Assembly: GCA_003505715.1 (NCBI GenBank) | Contig: DNXU01000230.1 | Location: 9,331-14,607, forward strand | Direction of reading: 5' to 3' | From: Cyanobacteria bacterium UBA8803 | GTDB lineage: Bacteria > Cyanobacteriota > Cyanobacteriia > Cyanobacteriales > Coleofasciculaceae | Length of the DNA: 5,277 nt | Part shown: one piece after another, positions 4,599 to 5,277 of the stretch | Numbering within the stretch: the first letter of the stretch is position 1 | Layout: each line of letters begins with the position of its first letter | Position numbers and translations under genes: made by a program | The notes under the pieces: generated by a model | The model's database searches: none | The model's input: the letters and a program-made list of their open reading frames with translations, nothing else | Told to the model about the DNA's origin: nothing

Positions 4599-5225
4599 TC
4601 ATCCCCGATCGATGCCAAGTTGGCGAGCTGCTACCATATATCGGAAGATATACTCTGCTACTTCTAAATAGTTATAGGCTTCTTCTGGTGAAGCAGCCCA
4701 AACGGTCACACCATGGTTCCGGATGAGCAAGGCTTTCACGAGTGGTAGCTTCACCTTAAAGCGATCACAAATCTCACGAGCAATCCGAGGCACCTCAAAA
4801 TGATTAGCAAATAGGGGTATTGTCACATTGGGGTTTTCGTCCCAAACTCCCAATCCTTTGAGCATTTCCAAAGGCGGCAAAGGTAATTCATCCCCATCGG
4901 TAAAGCATGAAACGAGATTAGCCTCAATGGAGTGAACGTGATAACAGGAGCGAGCCTCCGGAAATAGGGAGTAGATAGCCTGATGAATGCTTGTCTCAGC
5001 CGAAGGGCGAACCTCAGCGTTGGGTTGCTCCACCACAGTGCCATCAGATGCCATACGGATGAAGTCACCAAGCGTTAACTGCCCTTTATTTCGGCCACTG
5101 GCAGTGATCCAGAAACTGCCATCAGGCATTCGAGCAGAGAGATTTCCCGCTGTCCCTACCATCCAGCCTAGCTGGTAGAAGTGACCAGCAGCTGCAATTA
5201 GGGTTGGCCTTGGATCGGTATCCAT
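4599..5225 (-). CDS. mtnB: Methylthioribulose-1-phosphate dehydratase (MtnB, 208 aa)
   Basis: A cytosolic zinc enzyme of the class II aldolase fold. It removes water from 5-methylthioribulose 1-phosphate to give 2,3-diketo-5-methylthiopentyl 1-phosphate in the methionine salvage pathway. Visible motifs: the phosphate-binding-type GTAGNLSAR (24-32), ITASGRNKGQL (40-50), RPSAET (73-78), the zinc pair H96 and H98 in YHVHS, and H171 in RNHG (169-172). E120 in LEMLKGL lies 22 residues after H98, as does the catalytic Glu in the human homologue APIP. The length is normal and no key residue is missing. Start: M1 at 5225 has GAGG five bases upstream. An in-frame ATG at 5258 would add 11 residues but lies inside a heptamer repeat and has no ribosome site. 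No other salvage gene follows on the minus strand within the window; mtnC or mtnD, if linked, would have to lie outside. Confidence 0.95.
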   Translation of the reverse strand: MDTDPRPTLIAAAGHFYQLGWMVGTAGNLSARMPDGSFWITASGRNKGQLTLGDFIRMASDGTVVEQPNAEVRPSAETSIHQAIYSLFPEARSCYHVHSIEANLVSCFTDGDELPLPPLEMLKGLGVWDENPNVTIPLFANHFEVPRIAREICDRFKVKLPLVKALLIRNHGVTVWAASPEEAYNYLEVAEYIFRYMVAARQLGIDRG

Positions 5226-5230
5226 TTTAA

Positions 5231-5234
5231 CCTC
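5231..5234 (-). promoter_or_regulatory. Ribosome binding site deciding the mtnB start
   Basis: Read on the minus strand, GAGG is followed by TTAAA and the ATG at 5225, a 5-nt spacing. This favours 5225 over the in-frame ATG at 5258. Confidence 0.6.
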
Positions 5235-5249
5235 AAAAATTAATGGCTT

Positions 5250-5277
5250 ATTGCTCATTGTTTATTGTTCATTGTTC
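5250..5277. repeat. Heptamer array, ATTGTTC type, 4 units
   Basis: ATTGCTC, ATTGTTT, ATTGTTC and ATTGTTC run to the window edge and may continue beyond it. On the minus strand the unit reads GAACAAT. The array lies 25 bp upstream of mtnB and includes the unlikely ATG at 5258, so it probably belongs to the 5' untranslated region. Confidence 0.75.

Noticed and set aside
4585..4604. Terminator for mtnB on the minus strand
   Set aside because: The 6-bp stem overlaps the stop codon and is not followed by a T-run on the minus strand.
4823..5178. Two open frames overlapping mtnB (4823-5071 minus, 4987-5178 plus)
   Set aside because: Both are shadows of mtnB, which has complete catalytic and zinc motifs in its own frame.
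5226..5258. Eleven-residue N-terminal extension of mtnB
   Set aside because: Its ATG lies within the heptamer array and has no ribosome site, while the internal ATG at 5225 has GAGG at 5 nt.

Overview
The window looks cyanobacterial. It is moderately AT-rich, carries six copies of the HIP1 octamer GCGATCGC (358, 1221, 1351, 2540, 2837, 4339), and has many intergenic stretches built from degenerate 7-bp tandem repeats, the style known from filamentous cyanobacteria as STRR sequences. A genus cannot be assigned from this sequence.

Layout from the left. (1) A heptamer array (1-21) runs directly into the start codon of a 387-aa, YghO-type GNAT-superfamily acyltransferase gene (22-1185). (2) A 500-bp gene-free stretch (1186-1700) holds remnants of dispersed repeats and one AT-rich hairpin. 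(3) A promoter-like pair leads into a well-formed cobalamin riboswitch (about 1716-1837), then cbtB, a small His-rich cobalt-transport membrane protein (1874-2065), then a 417-aa membrane protein of unrecognised family (2132-3385). That protein has two similar periplasmic beta-type domains, four hydrophobic segments and a His cluster. The unit ends in a structured 3' region and a strong intrinsic terminator (3490-3523). (4) A second gene-free stretch carries two heptamer arrays in opposite orientation. It is followed by a small ORF with nine cysteines in its first 73 codons (3769-4206), whose function is unknown. (5) A convergent intergenic region (4207-4598) holds a 22-bp dyad, a terminator and two more heptamer arrays. 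(6) On the minus strand lies mtnB, methylthioribulose-1-phosphate dehydratase of methionine salvage (4599-5225), with another heptamer array upstream.

The part that works as a system is the vitamin B12-controlled cassette. When cobalamin is scarce the riboswitch should allow expression of CbtB and of the large protein next to it. The usual partner CbtA is not seen; the unrecognised protein occupies its place, with its own predicted extracytoplasmic His cluster. This is the best candidate here for an undescribed system: a CbtB-linked cobalt acquisition module of different architecture. The other genes appear unrelated to it and to one another.
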